Shown: positions 4,852 through 6,227 of the stretch, in pieces
Numbering within the stretch: the stretch's first letter is position 1
Layout of the letters: the number at the start of each line of letters is the position of its first letter
DNA from: Treponema sp.
GTDB taxonomy: Bacteria > Spirochaetota > Spirochaetia > Treponematales > Breznakiellaceae
NCBI GenBank assembly: GCA_031275515.1
Contig: JAISOQ010000172.1
Location: forward strand, 1-6,227
Direction: 5' to 3'
Length of the DNA stretch: 6,227 nucleotides
Notes under the pieces: model-generated
What the model saw: the letters and a program-made list of their open reading frames with translations, nothing else
Told to the model about the DNA's origin: nothing
Databases searched by the model: none
Position numbers and translations under genes: made by a program

Positions 4852-5733
4852 TCAACCTGACGGCGAATCAAGCCGGGGAAAGATATGTTCCCACAGGAGG
4901 GCAAGGATGCTTTCCATGTCCGGTTCGTTGGAAGTAATGGCAGCAACCGCTTCCTGCCGGGGAAAGACTATCACGAACTGGCCGTTCTTGCCATCCGCCC
5001 GGTACGCCCCGTACCGGCAGGTCCAGAAACAGTAGCCGTACCCTAAATCATAATCAGGTTTCCCCATTTCTTTGGTCGAAATATGGGGCCGGCTCGCCTC
5101 GTCTATCCATGAAGCGGGGAGAAGCTGTTTTCCCTTCCAACTGCCCCGCTGAAGCAGCAGCTGCCCAAAGGCGGCCAGATCCCGGGTGGTAAGTTCCAGA
5201 CCCGTGGCGCCCAAGGTATAGCCGTCCCTGCTTTCCTTCCAGACAGGATCGGGAATACCCAGGGGCCGGAAAAGACGGTCCAGAAGGTAATCCCGGACCT
5301 TCCGCCCCGCAGCCCGGGTGATCATGGCGGAGGCCAGAAGGGTACTGCCGTTATCGTAGACGAACCGTGTACCCGGCTCGAAGTCGAGGGTTTGAGCCAG
5401 GGCATCGGCCACAGTAGAGGGCCGGGAAAACCGCCCGTGTCCCCGGCTCATGGTGAGAAGGTGTTCCAGGGTAAGGGAAGCCTGCCGGGGTGAAGCCAGA
5501 GGGACAAGACCGGGAAAAGCCTCCGCCGTCCGGTCTTTCAGGGAAAGTTTCCCTTCGGCAATGGCCAAACCTGCCGCCAGGGCGGTAAAACTTTTGCTCA
5601 CCGAATAGACCGGCCGGGGCTGTTCGGGGACCCACCGGTGTTCGGCAGCACATACGCCGCCCTTGAGCAGAATGATTCCTTCTACCTTGAGGTTCCGCTT
5701 TTCTACCGCTTCCACATACGCACTAATGTCCAT
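4852..5733 (-). CDS. Serine hydrolase of the beta-lactamase class C / 6-aminohexanoate-dimer hydrolase superfamily
   Basis: A 293-residue penicillin-recognising-type serine hydrolase (PF00144 family). The nucleophile motif is S44-V-S-K47 in VYSVSKSFTALA. The second motif is Y126-D-N128 in FVYDNGS, preceded by FEPGT. Further typical pieces are LFRPLGIPD, GLELTTRDLAAFGQLLLQRG (178-197), QLLPASWI, and a third motif A246-D-G-K-N-G-Q252 where many relatives have A-x-G-x-G-G-Q. The substrate cannot be told from sequence: relatives include esterases, D-amino-peptidases and amide hydrolases. No signal peptide or lipobox is visible, so it appears cytoplasmic, which is notable for this superfamily. The start is ATG 5733, with AGGGA five bases upstream; the frame also opens at TTG 5748, which would use no ribosome binding site. 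It follows the barrel-protein gene by 27 bases and is probably its operon partner. Confidence 0.85.
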   Translation of the reverse strand: MDISAYVEAVEKRNLKVEGIILLKGGVCAAEHRWVPEQPRPVYSVSKSFTALAAGLAIAEGKLSLKDRTAEAFPGLVPLASPRQASLTLEHLLTMSRGHGRFSRPSTVADALAQTLDFEPGTRFVYDNGSTLLASAMITRAAGRKVRDYLLDRLFRPLGIPDPVWKESRDGYTLGATGLELTTRDLAAFGQLLLQRGSWKGKQLLPASWIDEASRPHISTKEMGKPDYDLGYGYCFWTCRYGAYRADGKNGQFVIVFPRQEAVAAITSNEPDMESILALLWEHIFPRLDSPSG

Positions 5734-5760
5734 AGGCTTCCCTGTCAATCCGGGGGTATA

Positions 5761-6227
5761 CTAAAACGAGTAGGTCAGCACGGTCTTGACAAATCCGTTG
5801 TCCCGGTACTGTCCCAATTCGCCGTCCTGGTTCCCGGCAAAGATGCCGCCGGAAAGTTCCACCCCTGCGTCTCCCCTGGTCCAGATGAGGGCCGGAAGAA
5901 TGTAGCAGTCCATGTCCTCAATTCCCCAGATTCCGGTAGCCCGGAGTTCCAGTTCATCCCGGAAGAATTTTTTGGACAGCACCAAAGTAAGCCGGGTGTC
6001 GGTAAGATCGGCTCCCCCCTCAATATCTTTGAGGATGTCCGAACGGACTTTATTGTTCAGAAGCCTGATGCTCTCGTTTACCTGGAGGTTCACGTTGATC
6101 CCCCAGAAAACGTCCCGGTCAAACCCCAGGGACCACGCCAGGAAGGGGTTATACACCATGCCGTCGTCCCCTTTAAGGTCTTCGGTGATGTTCGCCGCGA
6201 ATTCCCCCCTAAGGTTAAATCCCCCCA
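5761..6227 (-). CDS. Probable outer-membrane beta-barrel protein, C-terminal part
   Basis: The frame is open from the right edge to the TAG at 5761-5763, so 154 C-terminal residues are visible and the start is missing. The internal ATG at 6159 is not taken as the start, because the upstream codons (GGFNLRGEFAANITEDLKG) continue the same style without a break. The sequence alternates polar and hydrophobic or aromatic residues in short strands separated by acidic turns: NPFLAWSLGFDRD, WGINVNLQVN, TRLTLVLSKKF, ELELRATGIWG, CYILPALIWTRGD, GVELSGGIFAG. It ends FVKTVLTYSF, with a terminal phenylalanine, as in the beta-signal recognised by the BAM machinery. I do not recognise a named family. The barrel and outer-membrane location are inferred from this pattern. 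It lies immediately upstream of the serine hydrolase gene on the same strand. Confidence 0.6.
   Translation of the reverse strand, partial: GGFNLRGEFAANITEDLKGDDGMVYNPFLAWSLGFDRDVFWGINVNLQVNESIRLLNNKVRSDILKDIEGGADLTDTRLTLVLSKKFFRDELELRATGIWGIEDMDCYILPALIWTRGDAGVELSGGIFAGNQDGELGQYRDNGFVKTVLTYSF

Noticed and set aside
4238..4855. 205-codon open frame on the minus strand over the RAYT-like gene
   Set aside because: It starts at a TTG overlapping the hydrolase stop, shows no family features, and covers the complement of a gene with clear IS200-like similarity.
1..6227. CRISPR array, tRNA or rRNA genes, or a phage or defence island
   Set aside because: No regularly spaced direct repeats, no tRNA cloverleaf pattern and no rRNA-like sequence were seen; the genes are metabolic or envelope types apart from the small RAYT-like unit.

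Overview
The window looks like ordinary chromosomal sequence from a spirochaete, most likely a Treponema of the termite-gut type. This is an inference from three things: moderately GC-rich coding sequence, an SfsA protein fused to a DUF123 GIY-YIG domain, and a degenerate IS200-like/RAYT gene set among GGGTCAGACC palindromes. No gene in the window identifies a species.

Layout. Bases 1-209 (minus) hold the first 69 codons of an ABC transporter ATPase, most like MetN. It diverges from an SfsA-DUF123 fusion gene (415-1605, plus). The roughly 200 bases between them contain a 16-bp inverted repeat, and on the metN side a structured leader with a U-run hairpin that could be an attenuator. ilvE (1726-2811, plus) follows with its own strong ribosome binding site. 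It converges on a membrane-anchored family 2 glycosyltransferase (2822-3985 or 4045, minus), which has a good -35/-10 promoter at 4065-4093.

Next is a small mobile-element-like unit (about 4151-4634): two inverted REP-like repeats, an IS200-like/RAYT-type gene (4229-4708, plus) without the usual HUH histidines or the catalytic tyrosine helix, and a third REP copy inside the 3' part of its reading frame. Bases 4709-4851 are non-coding; I see only short hairpins there with no U-run.

The right end carries two minus-strand genes 27 bases apart and probably co-transcribed: the C-terminal 154 residues of a probable outer-membrane beta-barrel protein (5761-6227, cut by the window edge), then a cytoplasmic-looking serine hydrolase of the class C beta-lactamase/6-aminohexanoate-dimer hydrolase superfamily (4852-5733).

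The genes do not form one pathway. Methionine uptake and branched-chain transamination are amino-acid functions, but they are not arranged as an operon. I found no clear new multi-gene system. The most unusual items are the catalytically incomplete RAYT-like gene with its REP palindromes, the two-nuclease SfsA-DUF123 fusion, and the possible metN attenuator.
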